Notes under the pieces: model-generated
Seen by the model: only the letters and a program-made list of their open reading frames with translations
What the model was told of the DNA's origin: nothing
The model's database searches: none
From: a virus
Virus record (IMG/VR): IMGVR_UViG_3300009103_000066
Location: 1-39,911 of that record
Reading direction: 5' to 3' (one strand)
Length of the DNA stretch: 39,911 nt
Part shown: in pieces, positions 14,241 to 21,266 of the stretch
Layout: each line of letters opens with the position of its first letter
How positions within the stretch are numbered: position 1 is the first letter of the stretch
Position numbers and translations under genes: made by a program

Positions 14241-14269
14241 AGGGTAACCGCAATGCCGGTCAGCCGCAA
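14241..14269 (-). promoter_or_regulatory. Leftward early promoter with operator
   Basis: On the minus strand: TTGCGG (14269-14264), a 17-base spacer, TACCCT (14246-14241), about 44 bases upstream of the ATG at 14197. The spacer carries an imperfect palindrome read on the plus strand as AACCGCAATGCCGGTC (14246-14261), whose right arm matches the genome-wide motif exactly. Confidence 0.55.
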
Positions 14270-14308
14270 GATGAGACAATCAGACATGGGGGGGGGGAAG
14301 ACGTGAGC

Positions 14309-14324
14309 GATCGGCCCTCCGGTT
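14309..14324. promoter_or_regulatory. Operator-like palindrome in the divergent control region
   Basis: GATCGGCCCTCCGGTT matches the motif GACCGG-N4-CCGGTC at 10 of 12 fixed positions. It lies 22 bp centre to centre from the next palindrome (14331-14346), which puts both on the same DNA face and would allow cooperative binding. No promoter is evident directly on it. Confidence 0.55.
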
Positions 14325-14351
14325 GCCTTTGTCCGGCCTTCCGGTTACTGT
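14325..14351 (+). promoter_or_regulatory. Rightward promoter with operator, leaderless start
   Basis: TTGCCT (14323-14328) is followed by a 17-base spacer and TACTGT (14346-14351). The spacer contains GTCCGGCCTTCCGGTT (14331-14346). Transcription would start near 14358-14360, at the ATG of the regulator itself, so its mRNA from this promoter would be leaderless, as known for lambda cI from PRM. Confidence 0.5.
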
Positions 14352-14359
14352 CTGCCGGT

Positions 14360-14611
14360 ATGACTCTCGCCGAATTTCTTACACAAAGCAACCAATCTCA
14401 GCGGGCATTCGCGCAAGCTGCTGGAATCTCTCAGACAACGGTCTCCGACATCGCCTCTGGACAGGGGATGTGGCTCAACACCGCCGCCTTGATCCGCCAC
14501 CACACGGGGGGCCTCGTGGACTACACCGACCTGGTCTCGGAGGAGGTTCGGGCCGTCATCCAAGGGGATCAAGAAGACCAAGAAGACCAAGGGGAGCGCG
14601 ATGCCGCGTAG
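14360..14611 (+). CDS. Cro/CI-like HTH regulator (83 aa)
   Basis: Residues 14-36 (QRAFAQAAGISQTTVSDIAS and following) form a clear XRE-type HTH, with the recognition helix at SQTTVSDIASG. The C-terminus is acidic, ending in two QED repeats (71-76). It lacks a peptidase domain, so it is Cro-sized. It has no ribosome site and probably uses a leaderless transcript. It is the first rightward gene beside three operator-like palindromes and is the best candidate for the protein that binds them. Its last 11 bases overlap the replication gene. Confidence 0.75.
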   Translation: MTLAEFLTQSNQSQRAFAQAAGISQTTVSDIASGQGMWLNTAALIRHHTGGLVDYTDLVSEEVRAVIQGDQEDQEDQGERDAA

Positions 14612-15317
14612 CCGGCCTCACTTCAAGGTGCACGTCTCCGCGCGCACCCACCCGAAGACCGCGAACGTCTTCGGAGACAACGATCTGCTCGCCGCATACA
14701 CCCGCATCGGGATGCTGATGGTCGAGCGTTACGCCTCCAAAACCGCCGACACGATCACTGTCCACAAGTCGGAGTTCGGCTGGATAACTGGAAGACATCG
14801 AGCGGACGTTGCGAGGAAGTTGCTCGAACGTCTCGCGGAAGTCTCGCCGATGTCCTTCGAACTTGATGGAGAGGTTGCGCGTATCTCGCTCCGTAACTTC
14901 TCGGAAAAGCAGGGATTCCGTTCAAAGAATGTACAAGAAGGGTCTCCCTCAGAACACAGAGCACAGAACACAGAACACATAGGGGAGAGTGAAGAACCGG
15001 AACCTCCGGTTCCGTCCCCCCTCTCGGACTCCCAAGTCGAGCGCCTGCAGGCCCTGCACCCAGGTCTCTACACCGCGCACGAGGTGCGCTGCTGGTACCA
15101 GCACAAGCTCCCGGCGATGAAGCTGCGCGGGATCACGAGGTACTACAGAGCGGCGGGGAGCTGGTTTCGCAATGTCAACCGAGCCGAGATCGACCTCGCC
15201 GTCGCCTGGGTCGAAGACCGCAAGATCATCGAGATGAAGGAGAGGCTACCCGCGAAGGCTCCGGTCAAGGGGACCGATGCCGAGTGGGCTGCAATGTTCG
15301 AAGGGGGGAATGAGTGA
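14601..15317 (+). CDS. Putative replication initiator (238 aa)
   Basis: ATG at 14601 with GGGGAG upstream. Residues 1-105 look like the winged-helix N-terminus of phage replication proteins (KVHVSARTHPKT, then a helix LLAAYTRIGMLMVERYAS and a HTH-like VHKSEFGWITGRHRADVARK). A low-complexity linker (110-140) is coded by repeats. Residues 140-200 form a second helical domain (HPGLYTAHEVRCWYQHKL). Position just before a DnaB-like ATPase fits an initiator or helicase loader. The family is inferred by architecture and context. Confidence 0.55.
   Translation: MPRSRPHFKVHVSARTHPKTANVFGDNDLLAAYTRIGMLMVERYASKTADTITVHKSEFGWITGRHRADVARKLLERLAEVSPMSFELDGEVARISLRNFSEKQGFRSKNVQEGSPSEHRAQNTEHIGESEEPEPPVPSPLSDSQVERLQALHPGLYTAHEVRCWYQHKLPAMKLRGITRYYRAAGSWFRNVNRAEIDLAVAWVEDRKIIEMKERLPAKAPVKGTDAEWAAMFEGGNE
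14950..14978. repeat. Iteron-like repeats, possible replication origin
   Basis: CAGAACAC occurs three times, at 14950, 14964 and 14971, spaced 14 and 7 bases. They lie inside the linker-coding part of the putative initiator gene, next to a less GC-rich stretch (14895-14945). In lambda-like phages the origin sits in the same place within gene O. Suggestive only. Confidence 0.35.
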
Positions 15318-16315
15318 ACGAGGAACAAGCGTCGGAGAGCGCAGCGCACTGGTACGAGTGCCTCGCAGGAGAGTCGAGATACTCGCTGCCCGTTCGCGCG
15401 TGGTGGATCGATGTCCACCTACCGGCGCAGGAAGGCGGCGTCGATCGGTGGGTTGCCGAGCTCCAGGGGACTGACCTCGAGCGGGAGAAGGTTCGCACTG
15501 CGGCGTTCGCAACCCTCGCAGAGGCCGAGTGCTTGCCGGCGAGACGCATCGTCCGAAGCCTCGCGCGAGCACTCCACGGTGGCGAGGTGCTCGAGGAGCA
15601 AGTCGCTGACGAAGTCGTCGTCGACACCGCGCGCGTCTGGCCGAGCGGATGTCAGGCACTCGATGATCGGTACGGCGGGATCCTCGGGCTCACCACCATC
15701 GCCGGCCACCCGGGCGTCGGGAAGAGTTTCCTCGCGCTCGGTGCCGCGATCGAGCAAGCCAAGCTCGGCCACCTCGTAATCTACGTGAACACCGAGTTGC
15801 CGAAGGCCGTGATGTACAGCCGGATCCGAAACTACCTTCGCGACCCCGAGCTCGGCTATGCGATTGCTTCTCACCTCAAGATCTGCCACGTCGGAGCGGG
15901 GATTACTCCCGAGATGCTGCTGGACTGGATCCGCGACAAGGTCAACGAGAACACGGTGTCACTCGCGAGCAGGAAGGTGTGCGTCGTGATCGACTCGGTG
16001 AACCGGATCGCGCAACTCAGCCAGGGCGATGGTGCCGGGTACTTCGCCGAACTCCAACGGTGGAGCAACTGGGGACGTGTTGCCGCGAAGGACGAAGCCG
16101 CACTCAACTGGATCGAGGTCAACGAGTTGTCTCGCGCGGGCGAAGAGAAGGGCGCGATGGCTGCATACGCCGCCGACATCTCGATCCGCATCACCAAGAC
16201 CGACGTCGCGGGGTGCATGCACTTCGAAGTTCCGAAGGCTCGCTATGGCGAGCCCGGCGTCATCGGCCGCATGTTCCTCGACCACGAGACCGGAACCTTT
16301 GTGAGGCCGCAGTAG
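15314..16315 (+). CDS. DnaB-like / RecA-fold replicative ATPase (333 aa)
   Basis: GTG at 15314 overlaps the initiator stop (GTGA). Walker A is GHPGVGKS (131-138), followed by a conserved acidic residue after beta-2 (VIYVNTELP, E161) and Walker B VCVVID (222-227). Residues 1-110 are a separate helical region. At 333 residues it is shorter than host DnaB (about 470), which suits phage helicase-type ATPases of the C-terminal RecA core. With the initiator upstream it probably forms the replication start complex; no phage polymerase is present, so host replication enzymes must be used. Confidence 0.75.
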   Translation: MNEEQASESAAHWYECLAGESRYSLPVRAWWIDVHLPAQEGGVDRWVAELQGTDLEREKVRTAAFATLAEAECLPARRIVRSLARALHGGEVLEEQVADEVVVDTARVWPSGCQALDDRYGGILGLTTIAGHPGVGKSFLALGAAIEQAKLGHLVIYVNTELPKAVMYSRIRNYLRDPELGYAIASHLKICHVGAGITPEMLLDWIRDKVNENTVSLASRKVCVVIDSVNRIAQLSQGDGAGYFAELQRWSNWGRVAAKDEAALNWIEVNELSRAGEEKGAMAAYAADISIRITKTDVAGCMHFEVPKARYGEPGVIGRMFLDHETGTFVRPQ

Positions 16316-16842
16316 TGGCTCGGGCTTACGGACTCGACCTGGGCTCGATCACCGGGATCGCGTGGAGCGAAGACGGCACTGTGAGCTCGAGCCGGTCGGA
16401 AGCGGTCTCGTTCAAGCCCGCGCGCGGGGAGTCGCACGGTGTGAGGTTCATGCGGTTCAGGCGCTGGCTCGCGGACACGATCGATGAGCCTGAGGCGTCG
16501 ATCGTCTTCTACGAGTGGGTGCATCCGGCGACCCACAGGTCTGCATACGCGACACAGGCGTATTGCGGGTTCTTGTCCATCCTCGAGGCGTTCTGCGAAG
16601 AGCGCAACATCGCGTATATGGGTCTCGGCGTCGCGGAGATCAAGAAGCACGCGACTAACAATGGCAACGCGAGCAAGGCCAAGATGCTCGCCTCCGCGTA
16701 CAGCAAGTTCGGTGCGCTCGACAGTGAGGACGCAGCGGATGCGCTGTGGGTACTCGACCTTGGACTCAGCAGGATAGACTGGGGGGACTTCGGTGCAGCA
16801 CGAGACGACGTCTGGCGAACTCGGCCAGATCCCGAACTGTGA
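16315..16842 (+). CDS. RuvC-like Holliday junction resolvase (175 aa)
   Basis: GTG at 16315 shares a base with the previous TAG. RNase H-fold acidic residues are in the expected order: D8 in YGLDLGSITG, E67 in FYEWVHP, then D139 and D142 in SEDAADAL. The segment AEIKKHATNNGNASKAKML (108-126) is the typical phage RuvC DNA-binding stretch. It resolves branched DNA formed by replication and the recombination module before packaging. Confidence 0.85.
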   Translation: MARAYGLDLGSITGIAWSEDGTVSSSRSEAVSFKPARGESHGVRFMRFRRWLADTIDEPEASIVFYEWVHPATHRSAYATQAYCGFLSILEAFCEERNIAYMGLGVAEIKKHATNNGNASKAKMLASAYSKFGALDSEDAADALWVLDLGLSRIDWGDFGAARDDVWRTRPDPEL

Positions 16843-17122
16843 AGACCACAGTGACCTGATCTGGATCGAGCCGATGAACGCGATCAGCCTCAAGTGGCAA
16901 CGGGGCCGGGAGAGGTACGGCGAAGAGTATGTCGGGGCTCGGCCAATCGTGGAGTGCCACGCCGAGATCCTCGACGCGTGTGCGTACTTGTGGCGCGAGC
17001 GGGCCGCATCCGACCTCGATGGAGAGGTGATCGATGAGCTGATCCGCACCCTGCTTGGGGTGCTCGAGGGCGTGCGGACGCAGATCAAGGGGGCGTCATG
17101 TACGAATACCACTGCCGCGTGA
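16793..17122 (+). CDS. Hypothetical protein, possible MazG-like helical fold (109 aa)
   Basis: The start is uncertain: GTG 16793 has a GGGGGA ribosome site but overlaps RuvC by 50 bases; ATG 16874 lies after the RuvC stop. The shared part has LKWQRGRERYGEEYVG followed by CHAEILDACAYLW, a pattern like the helical E-x-x-D region of small MazG-type nucleotide hydrolases, though the full metal-binding set is not clear. It lies between a resolvase and a nuclease, so nucleotide metabolism is reasonable but unproven. Confidence 0.5.
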   Translation: MQHETTSGELGQIPNCEDHSDLIWIEPMNAISLKWQRGRERYGEEYVGARPIVECHAEILDACAYLWRERAASDLDGEVIDELIRTLLGVLEGVRTQIKGASCTNTTAA

Positions 17123-17667
17123 TACGCGTTGTCGATGGCGACAGCCTGAAGCTCGAGGTCGATTGTGGCTTCGACGTTCGGGCGTGGATCAATGCTCGCG
17201 TCATGGGGGTCAACGCTCCAGAGGCGCGAGGAGATGAGCGCGAGCTCGGGAAGGCCGCGCGCGAGTGGTTGTCGTGGGTGCTGCTCGGCGGATCGGATGC
17301 AGACAGTCCGCTGGTCTTCCGAAGCTACAAGCGCGACAAGTACGGGCGATGGCTCGGTGATATCATCATGGACCCCAGGCGCGTGGACTACCACCAACTC
17401 TACCCTGCGAGGTACGGGAGCGGAGGCTATGTTGGCGCAGAGAGACTGTCGCTCTCGTTGGCCGACTGGATGGTTGACGTCGGAATCGGGATCGGGTGGA
17501 ACGGCAAGGGCACGAGGCCCGCGTTCACCGGAACCGCCCTGGAAGACTACGCAGACGGGTTCGGTATCCCGGCCGCAGAGCTGCTTCAGCTCACCGAGTA
17601 CTCGATGTCGTTAGGGCAGAAAGACTGGTGCGAGGAGGTGGCGGGGAGTGTCGAGGGCCGAGCGTGA
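17098..17667 (+). CDS. Staphylococcal-nuclease-like (SNase) protein (189 aa)
   Basis: The OB-fold SNase pattern is clear: VIRVVDGDSLKLEVDCGF (8-25), R34 before MGVNAPEARG (36-45), a helix with KAAREWL, and YKRDKYGRWLGDI. Canonical enzymes have I-D-T-P-E where this has V-N-A-P-E, so one calcium-ligand Asp is replaced by Asn (N39); E42 and nearby arginines remain. It probably degrades host DNA or processes phage DNA, if the change is tolerated. There is no signal peptide, so action would be inside the cell. Confidence 0.75.
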   Translation: MYEYHCRVIRVVDGDSLKLEVDCGFDVRAWINARVMGVNAPEARGDERELGKAAREWLSWVLLGGSDADSPLVFRSYKRDKYGRWLGDIIMDPRRVDYHQLYPARYGSGGYVGAERLSLSLADWMVDVGIGIGWNGKGTRPAFTGTALEDYADGFGIPAAELLQLTEYSMSLGQKDWCEEVAGSVEGRA

Positions 17668-17879
17668 TCGACCTGTTGGAGCCAGTCGCGAAGTACGGTG
17701 CGGCGCTCGTCGCTGCGGGTGCTCTCGTTTGGTGGGTTCACTACATCGGTGCTCGCCGCGCGAAGACCAAGGCCGAGCTCGACGCAGCAAACGAGGTGCT
17801 TGATGGACTGCAGCGCGCTCAGAAGGCTCGTGATCGCTTCCGCCGCCTGTCTCGGCGTGATCGGATCGACCGCCTGTAG
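17664..17879 (+). CDS. Rz-like inner-membrane spanin (71 aa)
   Basis: GTG at 17664 overlaps the SNase stop (GTGA). The product has a short N-terminus, one membrane helix (YGAALVAAGALVWWVHYIG, 11-29) and a charged coiled-coil-like domain (TKAELDAANEVLDGLQRAQK and on) that would lie in the periplasm. A proline-rich lipoprotein gene overlaps it out of frame, the classic nested Rz/Rz1 layout. Expected to link with the outer-membrane partner and fuse the membranes at lysis. Confidence 0.7.
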   Translation: MIDLLEPVAKYGAALVAAGALVWWVHYIGARRAKTKAELDAANEVLDGLQRAQKARDRFRRLSRRDRIDRL

Positions 17880-18042
17880 GTATCCGGTGCCGGTGAAGGT
17901 GCCGCCTCCGCCTCGTGCAACCGAAGAGGTGCGCCTCGAGCTACACGCCCTCGAGGGCACAGAGACGTGCAAGGCGACTCGCGACTTCCTGCTCGACGAG
18001 GTCTCGCCGTACTTCGGTGCGATCAATGCGCTGAACCAGTAG
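17803..18042 (+). CDS. Rz1-like outer-membrane lipoprotein spanin (79 aa)
   Basis: ATG 17803, with GAGGTG upstream, lies inside the Rz-like gene in another frame. The product has a lipoprotein-type signal (RRLVIASAACLGVIGSTAC) with the lipidated cysteine most likely C25; position -3 is Ser, not the usual Leu. After it comes a proline-rich stretch (YPVPVKVPPPPR), as in Rz1, and a longer helical tail. It implies a host with an outer membrane. Confidence 0.65.
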   Translation: MDCSALRRLVIASAACLGVIGSTACRYPVPVKVPPPPRATEEVRLELHALEGTETCKATRDFLLDEVSPYFGAINALNQ

Positions 18043-18052
18043 CCTGCGACAT

Positions 18053-18081
18053 TTGACCGGGACTCCGGGCTGGGGTATCTG
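18053..18081 (+). promoter_or_regulatory. Late rightward promoter with operator-like motif
   Basis: TTGACC (18053-18058), a 17-base spacer and TATCTG (18076-18081). The palindrome GACCGGGACTCCGGGC (18056-18071) overlaps the -35 box, with 11 of 12 fixed positions matching the shared motif. It lies in the 104-base gap just before the terminase small-subunit candidate and could start late transcription. Confidence 0.6.
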
Positions 18082-18146
18082 GATTTGGGAGTCGAGACAG
18101 GTGCGCCTGCTCGGTGAGTGATGAGCCCGTTCAGTGCAGAGGTCGA

Positions 18147-18506
18147 ATGGCGAAGCCCGGTCAACACCCCAACTCGCTCAAGAACCTGAAGCCCTTCAAG
18201 CCGGGCCAGTCGGGGAACCCTGGGGGAAAGCCGAAGAACTCGTTCTCGACGCTCGTCAACCGCGAGCTCGAGAAGCGGAGCAAGAAGGATCCCGAGCTCA
18301 CAAAGCTCGAGGAGTTGGCTCGGGACTACGTCGATCAACTGTTGGCCGCAACGATACGCGAGCGCCGGGACTACCTCGCGCGTGTGTGGCCGGAAGTGAA
18401 GCAAACACAAGTGACAGGCGTGGAATCTGCGGAGGTGCGGTTCTCGTGGGTAGGTGAAGAGTCACCACCCGACGAGTCGACCTCTGATGACAGCACCGAA
18501 GAGTAA
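18147..18506 (+). CDS. Terminase small subunit candidate (DUF5681-like, 119 aa)
   Basis: ATG 18147 is preceded by AGAGG; an upstream GTG at 18114 is possible. The N-terminus has FKPGQSGNPGGKPK (17-30), the signature of DUF5681, a domain found at the start of many small phage packaging proteins. The centre is helical and charged, with an acidic Ser/Asp/Glu tail. It opens the late block, where terS normally lies, but terL is 6.5 kb downstream, separated by two very large genes. Confidence 0.55.
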   Translation: MAKPGQHPNSLKNLKPFKPGQSGNPGGKPKNSFSTLVNRELEKRSKKDPELTKLEELARDYVDQLLAATIRERRDYLARVWPEVKQTQVTGVESAEVRFSWVGEESPPDESTSDDSTEE

Positions 18507-18548
18507 GCGCGCGGGGCTCAGGCGCGACCCTGGCACCTCCTTCCCGGC

Positions 18549-21266
18549 GTGTTGCGCCTGGGCTCCGCGCCAATGATGCCGGGCTCACCGAGGGTACGAG
18601 CGCAAGCATCTCACCAGATGCTGGATCCGCGGCCGTGGCGGGAGAGGGTCAGCCGCTCTCCGGTCGCTGCGACTGGTGGCTTGCTGGGCGCAGCCAGTGC
18701 CACGACTCCGCACTACCTCGGCGGCCTCGCACTCGAGGCTGCGTCGGGCTTCCCGGCCGCTCGAGATCCAGAGCGCGAGCGTTGGGGCCCGGAGTTCTTC
18801 CAGGCCGCAGGCCCGCTCCCCTTCAACCCGCTCGGTGCAGTCGACGAGATCCTCGCGACGTTCGAAGGCGCAGACCAGCAGGTTGATCGCTTGCCGTTCG
18901 GGCCCGAGGCGCGAGCACTGATGGAAGGCGCGCAGCAGCACGCGACCGATGTCGGCGTGCCGATGCCGTTGCAGTTTGCCGCGGAGATGGCTGCGCCCGA
19001 CGTGACGGGCAAGGTCGGCGCGCTTGCGGGTGTCGCCGGCAAGCTGTTCGGGCCCGCTGGTGCGCTGTCAGGCGCTGCGGGGAAGCTATCCGGTCTCGGT
19101 GCGATAGAGCTCCTCGAGATGATGGCCCCGATTGCGGGCTTCACTGCGGCCCGCAAGCCCTGGTCGATCAACCCGAAGACGGGCCGGCTCGGGACCGACT
19201 CGGATTACATCGGAGACTCTAACTACGGCGAAGGCGCTACGGCGTACACCAGCGGCCACTACATGGGCGAGCATGAAGGCACCGCGCATTGGTACCAGGG
19301 GAACTTCGCGAGGGATCAAGTAGCACAAGGTGAAGGGTTCGAGACGGTCTACTTCACACCAGACGGCGACGAGATCGACGTCGAGTCGCTGCCAACGATT
19401 GAGCAGGACGCCCTCGAGTACTCGCAGATGTCCCCGACAGAAGCGCGTCGCATGTTCGACATCCGACGTGGCGTGTTCGGCCTAGCACCGCTCGACGACG
19501 AATCTGCACGGATGATGGATCTCGCGGACAAGTACAGGGACGAGGGGTATCGGGTCACCGATCGCCGAGCTCCGCAGCCCCCGGTGTACGGTCAGCAGTT
19601 CGACGTGTTCGAAGACGAGCTAATCGATCTCAACAAGACAGCGACCGAGCAACCCCGTTTCGAGGCGGTCGCCAGGGAATTGCTGGACGAGCTCAACCTT
19701 GAGGATTTCGAGTACCAGATACTCGATGAATCAGCCCTTAACGTCTACAACTTCATCGCACAGAGGATGTTTGGCGAGAGGGTTCCTCATCCGCACCTGG
19801 AGGGGGAGACAACCCTCAGGGCGACACAGCGGTCCAAGAGGGAACTGTCCAATCTGCTCGCCGAACGCGGGATCCTCGGTGCTCAGTACTTCGACGAACT
19901 GAGTCGTGGCGGCAATATCAAGTTCTCGATTGGCCCGGAAATCATCGAGCCGGGGTGGGAATGGGGTGGCGCTCACAACGCACCGATGAGTGCGGTTGAT
20001 CAGCTCGATGCAGAAGAAGCCGCCCTGCTTTCCCTCGAGAACGCGGTAGACCGGAGGGCGTCGACCGAGCTCGACGATGCGCTCTGGGAGGAAGTTCGGT
20101 CAGACCTCCTGCGACGCTCGGAGCGCGGTGACCCTGATGCAGGCAACGCTCTCGATCTGGTTGACCAGTGGAGAGCGGACGGGATGAAGATGTCTCGCCG
20201 GACGCGGAACTACGTTTCGTACCTGGACGAGCACAACTACGTAGACCCCGACCGAACGGATCCGCGGCTGATCGGTGACGCCCCGATCGGCGAGCCTTGG
20301 CGCACTACGCCGATCCGGCAGGCCAAGGACTTCGCAGGCGCAGACACGATCGGCATGGCGATGGACGATGCCGAGACTGTCACAGCCCGCGAGACAGACC
20401 CGGAGGTGATCGAGTGGCTGCGGTCCCAGGGCCAAGACATCGAAGCATCCGACGTGCTCGAGGCTCCCGCTTCAGAGATCGCCAACGCCGACCACTACCA
20501 CGCGAGCCCGGTGTGCAAGAACCTGTCGTGCGCGAAGGTCGGTCGGAACCTCGATGCCCTCGACGAAGCGAGTGCCCAGAAGGTCGCAGACAACATCGGG
20601 GAGGCGCTTCCGCCTGCCGTAACCGTCGAGAACGTCCCCGACTATCAGGACACGGTCCTGATGGACGACATCACCAACACGCTGGACGACGAGGGATACC
20701 TCTGGGATGTCGTCGAGATAGATGCAGCCGACTACGGGGGCGCGAGCTCGCGCAAGCGCATGATCCTGCGGGCGGTACGCGAGGGTGAGCTGCCGCCTCT
20801 GCCCGAGAAGACGGGCCCCACCGACTGGTACGAGACGATTGAGGACTTGATCGACGACGCGCCAGACAGCGAGTTTAGTGGCACAGGCGGAAACCCGAAC
20901 AAGGAGCTCGAGGGTATACGAGAACGATTCGCCACTTTCGAGAGAACCAACGGCAAGCACGGACTTGATCCAAGCCAGCCCGTGATCACGATGGGCGGGT
21001 GGAAGTCTGCTCGCAACCCTGGGAAAGCGGCTCCGACACTTCCCGCAAGCAATCAATTGCCTCGGATCATCATGCCAGACGGGCGGATCAAACAAGTCAC
21101 GCCGCGCATGATGGCCCGGCTCATGGGCATCGCAGACGATGTCCCGCTTCCCGACGACTACTACCTCGCGAAGAAGGTGCTCGGCAACGGCATCCACGGT
21201 GAGGTGACGAGGCAGATCATCCAGCCCGTCGCCGAGGCCGGAAGGCGAATGAGGACGAAGCCCTGA
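18549..21266 (+). CDS. Polyvalent-type protein with C5 cytosine methyltransferase domain (905 aa)
   Basis: Residues 590-900 hold a full C5 DNA methyltransferase: motif I-like DFAGADTIGMAM (about 593-604), motif IV SPVCKNLS with catalytic cysteine near 656, motif VI ENV (694-696), motif VIII ADYGGASSRKRMILRA (about 728-743), and the target-recognition end with TPRMMARLMGI and VLGNGIHGEV (GN near 879). In front lies a 580-residue part. Residues 30-200 are Gly/Ala-rich and hydrophobic. Residues 224-252 (GEGATAYTSGHYMGEHEG) recall large polyvalent-protein-associated domains of phage proteins that travel in the virion. It probably methylates cytosines in phage or host DNA, perhaps protecting incoming DNA. 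The start is uncertain: GTG 18549 or ATG 18573. Confidence 0.8.
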   Translation: MLRLGSAPMMPGSPRVRAQASHQMLDPRPWRERVSRSPVAATGGLLGAASATTPHYLGGLALEAASGFPAARDPERERWGPEFFQAAGPLPFNPLGAVDEILATFEGADQQVDRLPFGPEARALMEGAQQHATDVGVPMPLQFAAEMAAPDVTGKVGALAGVAGKLFGPAGALSGAAGKLSGLGAIELLEMMAPIAGFTAARKPWSINPKTGRLGTDSDYIGDSNYGEGATAYTSGHYMGEHEGTAHWYQGNFARDQVAQGEGFETVYFTPDGDEIDVESLPTIEQDALEYSQMSPTEARRMFDIRRGVFGLAPLDDESARMMDLADKYRDEGYRVTDRRAPQPPVYGQQFDVFEDELIDLNKTATEQPRFEAVARELLDELNLEDFEYQILDESALNVYNFIAQRMFGERVPHPHLEGETTLRATQRSKRELSNLLAERGILGAQYFDELSRGGNIKFSIGPEIIEPGWEWGGAHNAPMSAVDQLDAEEAALLSLENAVDRRASTELDDALWEEVRSDLLRRSERGDPDAGNALDLVDQWRADGMKMSRRTRNYVSYLDEHNYVDPDRTDPRLIGDAPIGEPWRTTPIRQAKDFAGADTIGMAMDDAETVTARETDPEVIEWLRSQGQDIEASDVLEAPASEIANADHYHASPVCKNLSCAKVGRNLDALDEASAQKVADNIGEALPPAVTVENVPDYQDTVLMDDITNTLDDEGYLWDVVEIDAADYGGASSRKRMILRAVREGELPPLPEKTGPTDWYETIEDLIDDAPDSEFSGTGGNPNKELEGIRERFATFERTNGKHGLDPSQPVITMGGWKSARNPGKAAPTLPASNQLPRIIMPDGRIKQVTPRMMARLMGIADDVPLPDDYYLAKKVLGNGIHGEVTRQIIQPVAEAGRRMRTKP

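Noticed and set aside
14287-14299. Run of G residues near 14288-14297 as a regulatory element
   Set aside because: Homopolymer runs of this kind may be sequencing noise or simple slippage sites; no partner or motif supports a function.
16243-17397. Minus-strand frame of 384 codons opposite RuvC and SNase genes
   Set aside because: The plus strand shows full RuvC catalytic residues and an SNase pattern; the minus frame is a shadow.
18487-18577. Short plus-strand frame starting MTAPKSKRAG between the terS candidate and the methyltransferase gene
   Set aside because: About 29 codons, no ribosome site, ends within the next gene; the product ends in unlikely Cys/Trp/Pro sequence.
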